A DNA stretch of 64,000 nt, taken from positions 2,046,001-2,110,000 of the forward strand of contig NZ_UHIY01000001.1 in the NCBI RefSeq assembly GCF_900460525.1, in the 5' to 3' direction. Position numbers and translations under genes: made by a program. Below are positions 35,431-45,441 of this stretch, piece by piece. Within the stretch, counting starts at the first letter, position 1. Every line of letters begins with the position of its first letter. The stretch comes from Yersinia kristensenii (GTDB taxonomy: Bacteria > Pseudomonadota > Gammaproteobacteria > Enterobacterales > Enterobacteriaceae). The notes under the pieces are model-generated. The model had not been told where the DNA came from and ran no database searches. It worked only from the letters and a program-made list of their open reading frames with translations.

Positions 35431-36780
35431 ATGAAAATTTATCGTCCGTTATGGAATGAGGGGGCATTGCTGTCCCCTCAGCAGTTCCAGCAACAGTCAG
35501 AATGGGAATCCTTTAGGAGTGTTGGCGTGGCTTCATTAGCCTCCCCATTCCCATGGGGCGTGGAACAGGTGGAGTTTGATGACAATTTACTGTCTTCCGG
35601 GCTGATACAAATCCGTCACCTGCGGCTTTGGCTCCCTGATGGCACATTGGTTGACACACTCAATAGCGATTTACCCCCGGTAGCGCGTGAGTTGGTGATC
35701 AATCAACTGGTGGGTCAGGAGGCAGTGACCGTCATGCTCGCGCTGCCGCTGATGCAACCAGGAACCTCCAATGTGCAGCAAGAAGCCACGGTTTCTGAAC
35801 GCCCACTGCGCTATTGCGAGGAATGGGTCACTGTTCCAGATGCCTTTGGGCCTGAAGAAGAATCAATGGCGGTGGCACGTTTCAACCTGACGATTCGTTT
35901 CCAGCATGAAAGCAACGAATCGTGGAAAACCTGCGCAATTGCGCGTCTGGTGCGTGATGGGCAGGGCGGATGGCGTCAGGATCCCCAGTTTATCCCCCCA
36001 ATGGTGCTATTTTCCGCCAGCCCGATATTGCGTGAGCGTCTGGTCTTGCTGAATCGCCAGTTGCGCTCCCGCCGTCAGCGTTTGATGTCGATGCGCCGTG
36101 AGAGTAACGAACGGCTGGCTGACTTCGCGGTAGCGGATGTTTCTCTTTTCTGGTTGCTCAATGCCCTTAATTCTCACGCCCGCGTATTGACCGAATATGA
36201 GCGCTTCCCTGCTCGCCATCCTGAGCAGGTTTGGGCTGAGCTAGCGCGTCTGGCTGGGAGCATGCTGACCTTCTCGCTCGATAGCGATCTTGATGCGATA
36301 CCGGGATATGACCATACGGAACCGGGTAATACGTTCCCACCGCTGTTTGATCTGATTAGCGGGTTATTGGAGGCCAGTTTGCCATCACGGGTTATTGCTT
36401 TGGAAATGTCACGGCCCGATGAACAAACATGGAAAGCATCCTTGCATGATGTGCGCTTACGTGAGGAAGCCGATTTGTACCTCTCTGTGCGCTCTGATAT
36501 CCCCGCTTGGCAAATTGCCGAGCGATTCCCGGCACTCTGCAAGGCTGGCTCTCCAGATGATGTGAATGAAATCTACAGTGTGGCGCTAAAAGGTATTCCG
36601 CTGATTGCGGTAAATCGCGTCCCTGCTGCGCTGCCTGTTCGTTTGGAAAATCAGTATTTTGCGCTCGATATGGAAAGTGTGGCTGCCCGCGACATGTTGG
36701 AGCAAGGGGTGTGCATGTTCTACGTCCCTTCTCTTCTGGGGTCACTGGAACTTGAGTTATTTGCGGTGTTGCGCTCATGA
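35431..36780 (+). CDS. tssK: T6SS baseplate protein TssK
   Basis: This 449-residue protein has the conserved start MKIYRPLWNEGALLSPQQFQ, where Gln-rich text replaces the usual HFQ, and the TssK three-domain layout. TssK links the baseplate to the TssL/TssM membrane complex. It starts 11 bp after tssC, and its stop overlaps tssL by 4 bp (ATGA). Confidence 0.92.
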   Translation: MKIYRPLWNEGALLSPQQFQQQSEWESFRSVGVASLASPFPWGVEQVEFDDNLLSSGLIQIRHLRLWLPDGTLVDTLNSDLPPVARELVINQLVGQEAVTVMLALPLMQPGTSNVQQEATVSERPLRYCEEWVTVPDAFGPEEESMAVARFNLTIRFQHESNESWKTCAIARLVRDGQGGWRQDPQFIPPMVLFSASPILRERLVLLNRQLRSRRQRLMSMRRESNERLADFAVADVSLFWLLNALNSHARVLTEYERFPARHPEQVWAELARLAGSMLTFSLDSDLDAIPGYDHTEPGNTFPPLFDLISGLLEASLPSRVIALEMSRPDEQTWKASLHDVRLREEADLYLSVRSDIPAWQIAERFPALCKAGSPDDVNEIYSVALKGIPLIAVNRVPAALPVRLENQYFALDMESVAARDMLEQGVCMFYVPSLLGSLELELFAVLRS

Positions 36781-37472
36781 GACAAGAAATCGATATTGAC
36801 CAACTGATGACCGAAACTTGGCTGACAGTCGCCATGCTGCGGCACGGTGCCACCACACCTGATGGTAAAGCGCTCTATCAAAATTGCCTAAAGCAGGTTG
36901 AAAACGTTCGTGAAGCGCTGGAGAAAGCGGGCTACGACGACACCAGCATTGAACACATTACTTATGCCCAATGCGCCCTGCTTGATGAAACCGTGATGAG
37001 CCGTAAGCCAAAGGGTGCCGAAGAGGGCGAGGAAATTACTGCCGACGAAGGGCAACGAGCCTGGCGAACGGCACCCCTTCAGGCCCGTTTTTTCGGTTCT
37101 CTACACGCCGGTGAAGCTATTTGGGATCGTATTGCTGAAGTGCTGCGTCAACCGGCACCTGTCGCGGCGGTATTAACGTGCTATCACCGAGTGCTATCTC
37201 TGGGATTTCAGGGGTTGTACAGCGTGAAAACGGTGGATCAGGCCCAGCGAGATGAAACTCTGAAAGCCTTGAACGAACGTGTTTCACCACCTGATGCGGG
37301 TTTATCACTGATAGTTCACAAAACCGGCCGCCGTCGTTACACCCTATTACGCTCAGTGTGGTTCTGGGTTGCTTTTGCGATGGTTCTCACTGGGGTCGTA
37401 TGGTGGGGGGGCATCACTGGTTACAGGTATTGCTGTCCGCTCAACTCCCGGAGTTACGACACTAATGCGTAA
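36777..37472 (+). CDS. tssL: T6SS membrane protein TssL (DotU/IcmH type)
   Basis: The 231-residue protein has a cytoplasmic DotU helical domain (AQCALLDETVMS, RFFGSLHAGEAIWDRI, CYHRVLSLGFQGLY) and one C-terminal anchor helix at about 193-213 (SVWFWVAFAMVLTGVVWWGG). There is no peptidoglycan-binding domain; the separate OmpA-domain protein encoded next may supply it. It overlaps tssK by 4 bp and the following gene by 8 bp. Confidence 0.93.
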   Translation: MRQEIDIDQLMTETWLTVAMLRHGATTPDGKALYQNCLKQVENVREALEKAGYDDTSIEHITYAQCALLDETVMSRKPKGAEEGEEITADEGQRAWRTAPLQARFFGSLHAGEAIWDRIAEVLRQPAPVAAVLTCYHRVLSLGFQGLYSVKTVDQAQRDETLKALNERVSPPDAGLSLIVHKTGRRRYTLLRSVWFWVAFAMVLTGVVWWGGITGYRYCCPLNSRSYDTNA

Positions 37473-39108
37473 ATCAGTCATCGTATCCGGGATGTTTCAC
37501 ATTTTCATCAGTACCGCTGTGTTGCTTTGGCTGCTGTGGTACTTCTTCCCGGTTGCAATTTGGGCCAAAGGGCTGCTCTCACTGGTGATTGTTATGATCG
37601 CCTGTCGGCTCGTGTGGCGACGTTATCGCCGCTGCGCCGCTGCGGCTAGCACTGTTGTCACATTAGATTTGCCACTGATTGAAAACCAAAGTCCTGTGGT
37701 GCTGGTGTGCGGTGATGGGTTGGATGACTTGTTTCCAGAACGGCCATTGAGAAAAACCGGGCAAGGCTGCTGGCTGCGCGTCGGTGATATTGGCGCGCTC
37801 CCCGAGATTGTCCGCAACATTCAGCTACAACAGCCCCGCCAACTGGGGCAACTTTCAATTATGTACAGCTGTCTGCCGGATCAGCATCAGGATGAGGCTG
37901 TGCTGCGGGCATCGCTGAAAGCCTTGCGCCAACAGGTCAAGCAGTTGAGTGTGCTGATCGGCTTCCGCTTACCCGTGGTTTTGAGTTGCCAGTTCTCCGG
38001 GCCTGAAACACCGTGGAATATTGTTCGTGGGGCCGACGCTGTAGTGTGTCCAGAGAATGAAGCTCTCATTCCATTGCAGGAATGGCAACTCTCGGCGGAG
38101 AACATCAGGCTCCTCCCTATTCTGAGCCAGGCATTCACCTTTATCCGTGCAATCGTGCTTGATGAGCTAGAGAAAACTGACCGGCTTTGCCCGCCGGTGC
38201 CTCCTTTTGCGGTTGCACTGCGCACCGGTTATCCGAGAGGAGAAAGTCACTCCCTTTGGGTTCAATGGCTGTATCGCCGAACCGGTCTTCAACTTGCTCA
38301 AACATCAGCGAAACTTGAGAATTCATATCGCTTTCCTGATGCGGTGCTTCCGCTGCTGTCGCCTTATGCTTTACCAGTACAGGGCGGGCAAGACTCTCGC
38401 CGTATGGTATGCCTTTTGATGCTGTGTGCTCTGGGTGCCATTGGATTCTCTGTGGCTAATAACCGCAGCCTTATCTATCAGGTAGAGACAGATTTGCAAC
38501 GCTGGCATGCCATCCCGATGACTCACTACGAACCCAAAGCGCAGGCACTCGCCGCTCTTCAACAGGATGCCTTGTTACTCGAGCGCTGGCAGCGGCAGGG
38601 TGAGCCTCTGAAATACAGTCTGGGTTTATACCCAGGGCAACGTTTATGGTTAGCCCTTCAACAAGCCATTGATACTTATATTCCGCCACCGCCACCGCCT
38701 ACACCGGTGGAAAAGCAAACGCCAAAAACCGTCCGTCTCGACGCGCTATCGCTATTTGACACCGGCAAGTACCAGCTCAAACCGGGCAGTACCAAAATGC
38801 TGGTCAGTGCGCTAATTGATATTAGGGCCAAACCCGGCTGGCTGATTGTAGTGGCTGGGCATACCGATATCACCGGTGATGCCGGTGCCAACCAGACACT
38901 ATCACTGAAACGTGCCGAAGCTCTGCGTGACTGGATGCTGTCAACCAGCGACGTCTCGCCGACTTGCTTTGCTGTACAGGGATACGGGGCAACACGCCCT
39001 ATCGCGACTAATGAGTCAACGGAGGGGCGCGCGCTTAATCGTCGGGTCGAAATTAGCTTGGTGCCTCAGGCCGATGCCTGTCAGGTGCCCGAAAGAAATA
39101 CCCAATAG
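37465..39108 (+). CDS. T6SS-associated OmpA-domain membrane protein
   Basis: This 547-residue protein has two N-terminal helices (about 9-29 and 34-51), a large middle domain with no motif I recognise, a third helix (about 313-330), a Pro run near 406 (PPPPPPTP) and a C-terminal OmpA/MotB peptidoglycan-binding domain at about 425-540 (GHTDITGDAGANQTLS, NRRVEI). It probably anchors the TssJLM complex to the cell wall in place of a fused TssL domain. The ATG at 37465 lies inside the end of tssL. The three-helix layout loosely recalls TssM. The stop codon sits at the edge of a hairpin. Confidence 0.85.
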   Translation: MRKSVIVSGMFHIFISTAVLLWLLWYFFPVAIWAKGLLSLVIVMIACRLVWRRYRRCAAAASTVVTLDLPLIENQSPVVLVCGDGLDDLFPERPLRKTGQGCWLRVGDIGALPEIVRNIQLQQPRQLGQLSIMYSCLPDQHQDEAVLRASLKALRQQVKQLSVLIGFRLPVVLSCQFSGPETPWNIVRGADAVVCPENEALIPLQEWQLSAENIRLLPILSQAFTFIRAIVLDELEKTDRLCPPVPPFAVALRTGYPRGESHSLWVQWLYRRTGLQLAQTSAKLENSYRFPDAVLPLLSPYALPVQGGQDSRRMVCLLMLCALGAIGFSVANNRSLIYQVETDLQRWHAIPMTHYEPKAQALAALQQDALLLERWQRQGEPLKYSLGLYPGQRLWLALQQAIDTYIPPPPPPTPVEKQTPKTVRLDALSLFDTGKYQLKPGSTKMLVSALIDIRAKPGWLIVVAGHTDITGDAGANQTLSLKRAEALRDWMLSTSDVSPTCFAVQGYGATRPIATNESTEGRALNRRVEISLVPQADACQVPERNTQ

Positions 39109-39109
39109 A

Positions 39110-39140
39110 TTTCAGGTTGCAGTCAGACAGCAACCTGAAA
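39110..39140 (+). repeat. Hairpin between the OmpA-domain gene and hcp
   Basis: TTTCAGGTTGC (39110-39120) and GCAACCTGAAA (39130-39140) form a perfect 11-bp stem with a 9-nt loop. No T tract follows. The flanks (ATACCCAATAGA, GATGAAGG) resemble a Yersinia intergenic repeat. It could stabilise or process the hcp transcript. Confidence 0.6.
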
Positions 39141-39202
39141 GATGAAGGAAAACCGGTCGCAGGAACACGCGACTTCATTCAGTAAGTAACAAGGAGTTAA
39201 CC

Positions 39203-39694
39203 ATGGCAATTCCAGTATATCTGTGGCTGAAAGACGATGGCGGTGCGGACATTAAGGGTTCTGTTGATGTGCAAAGCCGTGAAGGCAGCATTGAGATCGT
39301 GGCACAGGATCATAACCTGTACATCCCAACCGATAACAATACCGGCAAGCTGACTGGCACCCGTATCCACACCCCATTCGTTTTCACCAAAGAAATCGAT
39401 GCGTCTACCCCTTATCTGTACAAAGCGGTGACCACCGGTCAAACACTGAAAACCGCCGAGTTCAAATGGTACCGCATTGATGACGCTGGCCAGGAAGTTG
39501 AATATTTCAACACCAAACTGGAAAACGTCAAAGTGGTCAAAGTTGCGCCGAAAATGCACGACATCAAAGATCCGGCTAAAGAGAAGCACAACCACCTGGA
39601 ACTGGTTGAATTACGCTACGAAAAAGTCACCTGGACCTTTAAAGACGGCAACATCATTCATTCCGATTCTTGGAACGAACGCGCTACCGCATAG
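39203..39694 (+). CDS. hcp: T6SS tube protein Hcp (TssD)
   Basis: The 163-residue protein has the conserved start MAIPVYLWLKDDGGADIKG and the Hcp patterns GSIEIVAQDHNLY, TPFVFTKEIDASTPYLYKA and LELVELRYEKVTWTF. It forms the hexameric ring tube that is ejected. AAGGAG lies 7-8 bp before the ATG. A hairpin precedes it and a strong terminator follows, so it is probably expressed separately and at high level. Confidence 0.96.
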   Translation: MAIPVYLWLKDDGGADIKGSVDVQSREGSIEIVAQDHNLYIPTDNNTGKLTGTRIHTPFVFTKEIDASTPYLYKAVTTGQTLKTAEFKWYRIDDAGQEVEYFNTKLENVKVVKVAPKMHDIKDPAKEKHNHLELVELRYEKVTWTFKDGNIIHSDSWNERATA

Positions 39695-39702
39695 TGACCC
39701 GA

Positions 39703-39730
39703 AGCAGACGGTTCGCCGTCTGCTTTTTTG
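39703..39730 (+). terminator. Terminator after hcp
   Basis: AGCAGACGG (39703-39711), loop TTCG, CCGTCTGCT (39716-39724), then a T run. A strong Rho-independent terminator. Confidence 0.9.
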
Positions 39731-39877
39731 TTTTTGCTGAGCCACTGCTTGTTGCGGTGATTGAGCAAAAATTAACAACACTTTGATGACCTTATGGGCC
39801 TCGGTTTCCTTATTTAGGATATGGCTATGGGCGGTAGCGTGCCTGACAGGGTAAATGACACACAAGGAAGAGAATTT

Positions 39878-42529
39878 ATGACAACGCATTCAGCACACTT
39901 ATTACGTCGGTTAAATCCTTATTGTGCGCAGGCACTGGCCGGTGCCGCCACCCTGTGTCAGACCCGCGCCCATGCCGAGATAACCGTCGAACATTGGTTG
40001 TTGAAACTGCTGGAGCAGGGCGAGGGCGATATTACCGTTATTGCCCGGCGTTATGAGTGGGATATGGACAGCCTGTGGCAGGGGTTACTGGCCCATTTAG
40101 AGACTTTGCCGCGCACGGTGCAGGGGAAACCTCAGTTGTCAGCGCCATTACAGCAATTGATCAAAAGTGCCTGGCTGGATGCCTCGTTGCAGGAAAATGC
40201 TGATGCGGTGCGCTCCACCCATCTGCTGGCGGCGCTGATTGCCACGCCGTCATTATTAGCCGCCGATGCCGCCTGGCCGTTGCTCAGTCTGAGTGCCACC
40301 CAATTACACCGCCTGCTGCCCTTGCTGGATAATCAATCCGACGAACGCCCTGAAGTTCAACAAGCGGCGGCACTGGCAGACAGCCCGGTCAACTTAACGG
40401 ATGAAGCCCCGACCACTACCTCGGCCAGCGGTCAGACTCAACTGAATGACGCCCTGCAAGCCGCGCTGGATAAATTTACCCTCGACGTCACCGCCAAAGC
40501 CCGTGCTAACCAGATTGACCCGGTGTTTGGCCGCGACAGTGAAATCCGCCAAATGATTGATATTCTGTCGCGTCGGCGTAAAAACAACCCGATTTTGGTC
40601 GGTGAACCGGGCGTCGGTAAAACCGCGCTGGTTGAAGGGCTGGCGCTGCGTATTGCCGAGGGTAATGTGCCGAGCAGCTTGAAAACTGTCAGTGTGCGCA
40701 CCTTGGATTTGGGCCTGTTACAAGCCGGTGCCGGGGTTAAAGGCGAGTTCGAACAGCGCCTGAAAAATGTTATCGAGGCGGTGCAACAATCGCCGACACC
40801 GATACTGCTGTTTATCGACGAAGCCCACACTATTATTGGTGCGGGTAATCAGGCCGGTGGTGCGGATGCCGCCAACTTGCTTAAACCGGCACTGGCGCGT
40901 GGCGAACTGCGCACCATCGCCGCCACCACCTGGTCGGAATACAAACAGTATTTTGAACGGGATGCCGCATTGGAACGCCGCTTCCAAATGGTCAAAGTGG
41001 ATGAGCCGGATGATGATACCGCCTGCTTGATGTTGCGGGGGCTGAAAGAGCGCTACGCGACCCATCACGGCGTGCATATTCAGGACGCGGCGGTGAAAGC
41101 CGCGGTCACCTTATCCCGCCGCTATATCACCGGCCGTCAATTACCGGATAAAGCCGTCGACTTGCTGGATACCGCCAGTGCGCGGGTACGCATGAGCCTG
41201 GATACTGAACCGGAAGCACTGGTACAGATTAATGCTGCTTTAGCCGCGTTGGCGATGGAGCAACAGGCGGTAGAGCAGGACATCGTGCTGAGTGCGGAGG
41301 ATGACTCCGAGCGGCTGGTCGAAATAGCCCGCCAGTGTGAACAACTGCAACAACAGCAAACTCAGCTTAAACAGCAATATCTTCAGGAACGCGAACTGAC
41401 CCAACAACTGCTGGCGGTGCGTCAGGATATCAGCCGCCACGGTGAGCGCGCGGCATTGCAGCAGCAATTGAGCACCATGCAGGGGAATAATCCGCTGTTA
41501 TCACTGGATGTCGACAGCCGTACAGTCGCCACTGTTATTGCCGACTGGACCGGCGTGCCGCTGGGCAGTTTGCTGAAAGACGAACAAACCAACTTGCTGT
41601 CACTGGAAAACCTTCTGGGTGAGCGGGTCATTGGGCAAAATGCAGCATTGGGCGCACTGGCGCAACGGCTGCGGGCAGCCAAAACCGGCCTGACACCGGA
41701 GAATGGCCCGCTGGGTGTATTCCTGTTGGTTGGGCCGAGTGGAGTGGGTAAAACCGAAACAGCACTGGCGCTGGCCGACAGTCTGTTCGGCGGTGAAAAA
41801 TCGCTGATTACCATTAACTTATCGGAATATCAGGAAGCGCATACTGTTTCTCAGTTGAAAGGTTCGCCACCGGGTTATGTCGGCTATGGTCAGGGCGGCG
41901 TATTAACTGAGGCGGTGCGGAAGCGGCCTTACAGTGTGGTGTTGCTGGATGAAGTTGAGAAGGCCCACCGCGATGTGCTGAACTTGTTCTATCAAGTATT
42001 TGACCGTGGTTTTATGCGCGACGGCGAAGGGCGTGAAATTGATTTTCGCAATACGGTCATTGTGATGACCGCCAATCTGGGCAGTGATCCACTGATGCAA
42101 TTGTTGGATCAACAGCCGGAAGCGCCGGACAGCACTTTGCACGAGCTGCTGCGCCCGATCCTGCGCGATCACTTCCAGCCCGCTTTGCTGGCCCGCTTCC
42201 AAACCTTGATTTATCGTCCGCTACAGGTGGATGCGCTAAAACGCATAGTGGCGATCAAACTGAATCAGGTGGCGCAACGGCTACAACGGCACTACGGCCT
42301 GAACTGCCAGATTGAAGAGAGCCTGACAGAAACATTGGTCGCGGCCTGCCTGTTGCCGGATACCGGAGCGCGTAACATTGACAGCTTGCTCAATCAACAG
42401 ATTTTACCGGTGCTGAGCCAACAGTTACTACAACGTTTGGCGTTACAACAAAAACCGACCGGCCTGATATTGGGCTGGAATGAAGAAGATGGCATCACAC
42501 TGGAGTTTCAAGGAGTGAATGATGAGTGA
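39878..42529 (+). CDS. clpV: T6SS ATPase ClpV (TssH)
   Basis: This 883-residue AAA+ disaggregase has an N-terminal Clp domain, Walker A GEPGVGKT (242-249) with Walker B LLFIDEAHTIIGAG, a middle coiled coil, second Walker A GPSGVGKT (619-626) with VVLLDEVEKAH, and pore loop GYVGYG. It recycles contracted TssB/C sheaths. GGAAGAG precedes the ATG at 39878; the in-frame 39821 start adds 19 non-family residues. The stop overlaps vgrG by 8 bp. Confidence 0.96.
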   Translation: MTTHSAHLLRRLNPYCAQALAGAATLCQTRAHAEITVEHWLLKLLEQGEGDITVIARRYEWDMDSLWQGLLAHLETLPRTVQGKPQLSAPLQQLIKSAWLDASLQENADAVRSTHLLAALIATPSLLAADAAWPLLSLSATQLHRLLPLLDNQSDERPEVQQAAALADSPVNLTDEAPTTTSASGQTQLNDALQAALDKFTLDVTAKARANQIDPVFGRDSEIRQMIDILSRRRKNNPILVGEPGVGKTALVEGLALRIAEGNVPSSLKTVSVRTLDLGLLQAGAGVKGEFEQRLKNVIEAVQQSPTPILLFIDEAHTIIGAGNQAGGADAANLLKPALARGELRTIAATTWSEYKQYFERDAALERRFQMVKVDEPDDDTACLMLRGLKERYATHHGVHIQDAAVKAAVTLSRRYITGRQLPDKAVDLLDTASARVRMSLDTEPEALVQINAALAALAMEQQAVEQDIVLSAEDDSERLVEIARQCEQLQQQQTQLKQQYLQERELTQQLLAVRQDISRHGERAALQQQLSTMQGNNPLLSLDVDSRTVATVIADWTGVPLGSLLKDEQTNLLSLENLLGERVIGQNAALGALAQRLRAAKTGLTPENGPLGVFLLVGPSGVGKTETALALADSLFGGEKSLITINLSEYQEAHTVSQLKGSPPGYVGYGQGGVLTEAVRKRPYSVVLLDEVEKAHRDVLNLFYQVFDRGFMRDGEGREIDFRNTVIVMTANLGSDPLMQLLDQQPEAPDSTLHELLRPILRDHFQPALLARFQTLIYRPLQVDALKRIVAIKLNQVAQRLQRHYGLNCQIEESLTETLVAACLLPDTGARNIDSLLNQQILPVLSQQLLQRLALQQKPTGLILGWNEEDGITLEFQGVNDE

Positions 42530-44879
42530 TTCGATACTGACGAATATTGCCAGCCCGTTGAAACAGTCCTTGGGGCAATCACGTTATCATGTGGCCGTAC
42601 ATGACTGCCCGCACTTCCTGGATGTGCTGAGTTTTCATGCCGAAGAGTCTTTCAGTCGCCCTTGGCAGTATCATGTCTCACTCACCTGTAGCGAATCAGA
42701 CATTGCTTGCGACACGCTGTTGCTTAAGCCGGGCTCTTTCACTTTCCAGACCCCAATGTTTAATGGCGGGCCTGCGGTGCCGGTGCGGACTGTCTATGGT
42801 GTCGTGCAGTCTTTTCGTCGTCTCTCGACTTCAGCGGATGAAACCCGCTATTCACTGACGCTGGTGCCGCGCATTGCGCTGTTAAAGCATACGAAAAACA
42901 ATGAAATTTACCTTAACCAATCTGTGACGGAAGTTGTCGAGCAGGTTCTGCGCAAGCACGGTCTTGAAGGGCCTGACTTTGAATTTCGTTTGGCGCGTGA
43001 ATATCCCGCACGGGAACTGATTACCCAGTGGCGGGAAACAGACCTGGAATTTGTGCAGCGCTTGCTGGCAGAAGTTGGCATTTTCTGGCGCTTTGAGATG
43101 GACAACCGCGTTGAGCAGGACGTCGTAATATTTCAGGATTCCCAAGAACAATACCAGTTCGGCACCCGGCTGCCATTGCGTAACCCGGCGGGCATGAGTG
43201 ACAGCGGGCAAGAGAGCCTCTGGGATATTCAAACGGCGTACAACGTGGTGAGCGACAGTGTGGCCACGCGCGATTATAACTACCGTCAGGCGCTTATTCC
43301 GCAGGACAGCAATGAGAATATCAGCAGCCCAGAAGGCATTACGACGGGCGAAGTTTATCACTACGCGGAGCCATTCCTGTCCGAAGGTGATGTCCAAAGT
43401 ACCGAAACCGGTGCATTTTATGCCCGGATACGGCATGAACGTATTCTCAACGGCCAGTTGACCGTCACGGGCCGCTCCACTCGCCCACTATTGTCCCCCG
43501 GTCAAGTATTGGAAACGGATGGTGCGCTGCCAGAGGGGTTGAAAGATGGCATTGTCGTGACGACAGTGCGCAGCCGCGGCTCACGGAAAAGTAGCTTCCA
43601 ATCCGAATTTGACGGCATCCCTTACAGTGAAACTGTTTGCTATCGCCCAGCACTACTGAATCGCCCGGTGATCTCCGGCTCCCTCTCTGCCAGAGTAGAA
43701 AGTACAGAGAAAGGAGATACTTACGCTTGGCTGGACGACCAAGGGCGCTACCGGGTGAAACTGGACTTTGACCGCAACGGCACAGAACAGGGATATGCTT
43801 ATCTTTGGCTGCGAATGGCCAAGCCGTATGCCGGTGATACCTATGGCTGGCATGCCCCGCTGCTTGACGGAACCGAAGTTTCGGTAGTGTTTGACAGTGG
43901 CGACCCAGACCGGCCTTACATTGCCTATACGCAGCACGACTCCGAACACCCTGACCACGTCACCAGTGATAACCACACCCGCAACATCTGGCGCACCCCA
44001 GCCAATAACAAGCTGAGAATGGAAGACCTGCGTCAACAGGAACACATTAAGCTCGCGACGGAGTTTGGTAAGAGCCAATTGAACATGGGCCATTTGGTTA
44101 ATGCACAGCGGGAACAGCGTGGCAGTGGGTTTGAACTGCGCACTGATGAGTTTGGTGCTGTCCGTGCGGCCAAAGGGATTTTCCTGACGGCGGATGATCA
44201 GTTGAAAGCGCAGGGGCAGGTATTGGAAATGGCGCCCGCGGTTAACCTGATTAATCAGGCCAACAGCGAAATGCAGGCGCTGAACTCGGCAGCAGAGCAG
44301 GCCGGGGCGCTGGTGTCGGATATTCAGACCCAGATTAACCTGGTCAAAGAGCGGCTGTCTGGTTTGCAATCCGCTGTCGTCTTGGCGAGCGCCCCGCAAG
44401 GGATAGCCCTCACCTCTGGCGAGCATCTCCAGATGACCAGCGCCCGCAACACCATGATTAATGCAGGTCAGCACCTTGATATTGGCGCGATGAAAAACCT
44501 TTCCGTCTCGGTCGAAAAGGCGCTGGGGCTGTTTGTACATAAAGACGGGGCAAAGCTGGTGGCTAATCAGGGCGACGTAGAAATTCAGGCGCAGCACAAC
44601 ACGCTGGCCCTCTTCGCCAAACAACAGGTCACCATCACCAGCAGTGAGGATGAAATCATCATCAGCACGCCGAAAACGCTAACGCTGAATGGCGGGGGCT
44701 CGTACCTGAAACTGAGCCAGAGCGGGATAGAGCACGGCTCGGCAGGGGATTTCATTATGAAAACGGCAAATTATGTGGTGCCGGGGTCTGGCAATAGTTT
44801 GCCTTTGGAAACTCCGAATTTTAACGTGACTGAGATTACTCTGGTAAATAAAGTCATCAGTAAATCCTTTAATGACTGA
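42522..44879 (+). CDS. vgrG: T6SS spike protein VgrG (first copy)
   Basis: The 785-residue protein has a gp27-like N-terminal part (ELITQWRETDLEFVQRLLAE), a gp5 OB-fold (GRYRVKLDFDRNGTEQGYAY, LDGTEVSVVFDSGDPDRPY), a DUF2345-type part and a C-terminal beta-helix needle. There is no extra catalytic domain, so cargo effectors probably attach to it. AGGAG lies 6 bp before the ATG at 42522. The effector/immunity genes start 9 bp downstream. It is clearly homologous to the second vgrG at 62386. Confidence 0.95.
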   Translation: MSDSILTNIASPLKQSLGQSRYHVAVHDCPHFLDVLSFHAEESFSRPWQYHVSLTCSESDIACDTLLLKPGSFTFQTPMFNGGPAVPVRTVYGVVQSFRRLSTSADETRYSLTLVPRIALLKHTKNNEIYLNQSVTEVVEQVLRKHGLEGPDFEFRLAREYPARELITQWRETDLEFVQRLLAEVGIFWRFEMDNRVEQDVVIFQDSQEQYQFGTRLPLRNPAGMSDSGQESLWDIQTAYNVVSDSVATRDYNYRQALIPQDSNENISSPEGITTGEVYHYAEPFLSEGDVQSTETGAFYARIRHERILNGQLTVTGRSTRPLLSPGQVLETDGALPEGLKDGIVVTTVRSRGSRKSSFQSEFDGIPYSETVCYRPALLNRPVISGSLSARVESTEKGDTYAWLDDQGRYRVKLDFDRNGTEQGYAYLWLRMAKPYAGDTYGWHAPLLDGTEVSVVFDSGDPDRPYIAYTQHDSEHPDHVTSDNHTRNIWRTPANNKLRMEDLRQQEHIKLATEFGKSQLNMGHLVNAQREQRGSGFELRTDEFGAVRAAKGIFLTADDQLKAQGQVLEMAPAVNLINQANSEMQALNSAAEQAGALVSDIQTQINLVKERLSGLQSAVVLASAPQGIALTSGEHLQMTSARNTMINAGQHLDIGAMKNLSVSVEKALGLFVHKDGAKLVANQGDVEIQAQHNTLALFAKQQVTITSSEDEIIISTPKTLTLNGGGSYLKLSQSGIEHGSAGDFIMKTANYVVPGSGNSLPLETPNFNVTEITLVNKVISKSFND

Positions 44880-44888
44880 GAATATAAT

Positions 44889-45428
44889 ATGAGATCATTA
44901 ATTTTTACTTTCCGTAATACATTGCTTTTTATATTCACACTTACGTTTTCACATTTTACTTTAGCCGCTGGTTTTACAGGCATTGAAAGCACAGTGAATA
45001 ACTTTTATAAGGCATATCTGAGTGACAACTCAGCGAACAATGAGGTGTTGATCAGCGAATATGTCTCAAATGAACTGATGAGAAGTATTAATGATTCTAC
45101 CATGTGTAATTATGACTCTGATAATTCAGTTTCAGCCGCTGAGTTAGAGAATAAATGCTCTCAGAAACACGAGTGCAAGCAATATAAAGGTAATTATATT
45201 TGTGACTGGTATGGCGTTTGGGTGGAATCTGACGTCAATTACTTTACAAAGTCACAAGATGTCTACCCCTCATGGAAATCAAATATTAAAACCAGCACTA
45301 TTTCACAAAATAGCAAAGGGTCATTGGTTGGTGTGATTTTAGGTGCTGGTGCAGACCCTAAAGTAAAACTCATAGTCACACTGAAACAAGAAAATGATGG
45401 CTGGAAAATTATCAGCGTAACGGAATAA
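44889..45428 (+). CDS. Exported DUF3828-like protein next to vgrG
   Basis: This 179-residue protein has a signal peptide (LLFIFTLTFSHFTLAA). The mature part recalls DUF3828: IESTVNNFYKAYLSDNSANN, YVSNELMRSI, WYGVWVESDVNYFTKSQD and the ending LIVTLKQENDGWKIISVTE. DUF3828 genes often sit beside T6SS amidase effectors, so an immunity or accessory role toward the next gene's product is likely but unproven. AT-rich, with a 9-bp gap to vgrG and 13 bp to the effector gene. Confidence 0.75.
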   Translation: MRSLIFTFRNTLLFIFTLTFSHFTLAAGFTGIESTVNNFYKAYLSDNSANNEVLISEYVSNELMRSINDSTMCNYDSDNSVSAAELENKCSQKHECKQYKGNYICDWYGVWVESDVNYFTKSQDVYPSWKSNIKTSTISQNSKGSLVGVILGAGADPKVKLIVTLKQENDGWKIISVTE

Positions 45429-45441
45429 AAAGGCTGAAATC

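Noticed and set aside
43653..44624. 323-residue minus-strand frame inside the first vgrG
   Set aside because: A matching antisense frame (63025-63912) appears in the second vgrG at the same place, as expected of a codon-usage shadow of a conserved protein. No ribosome site or family match.
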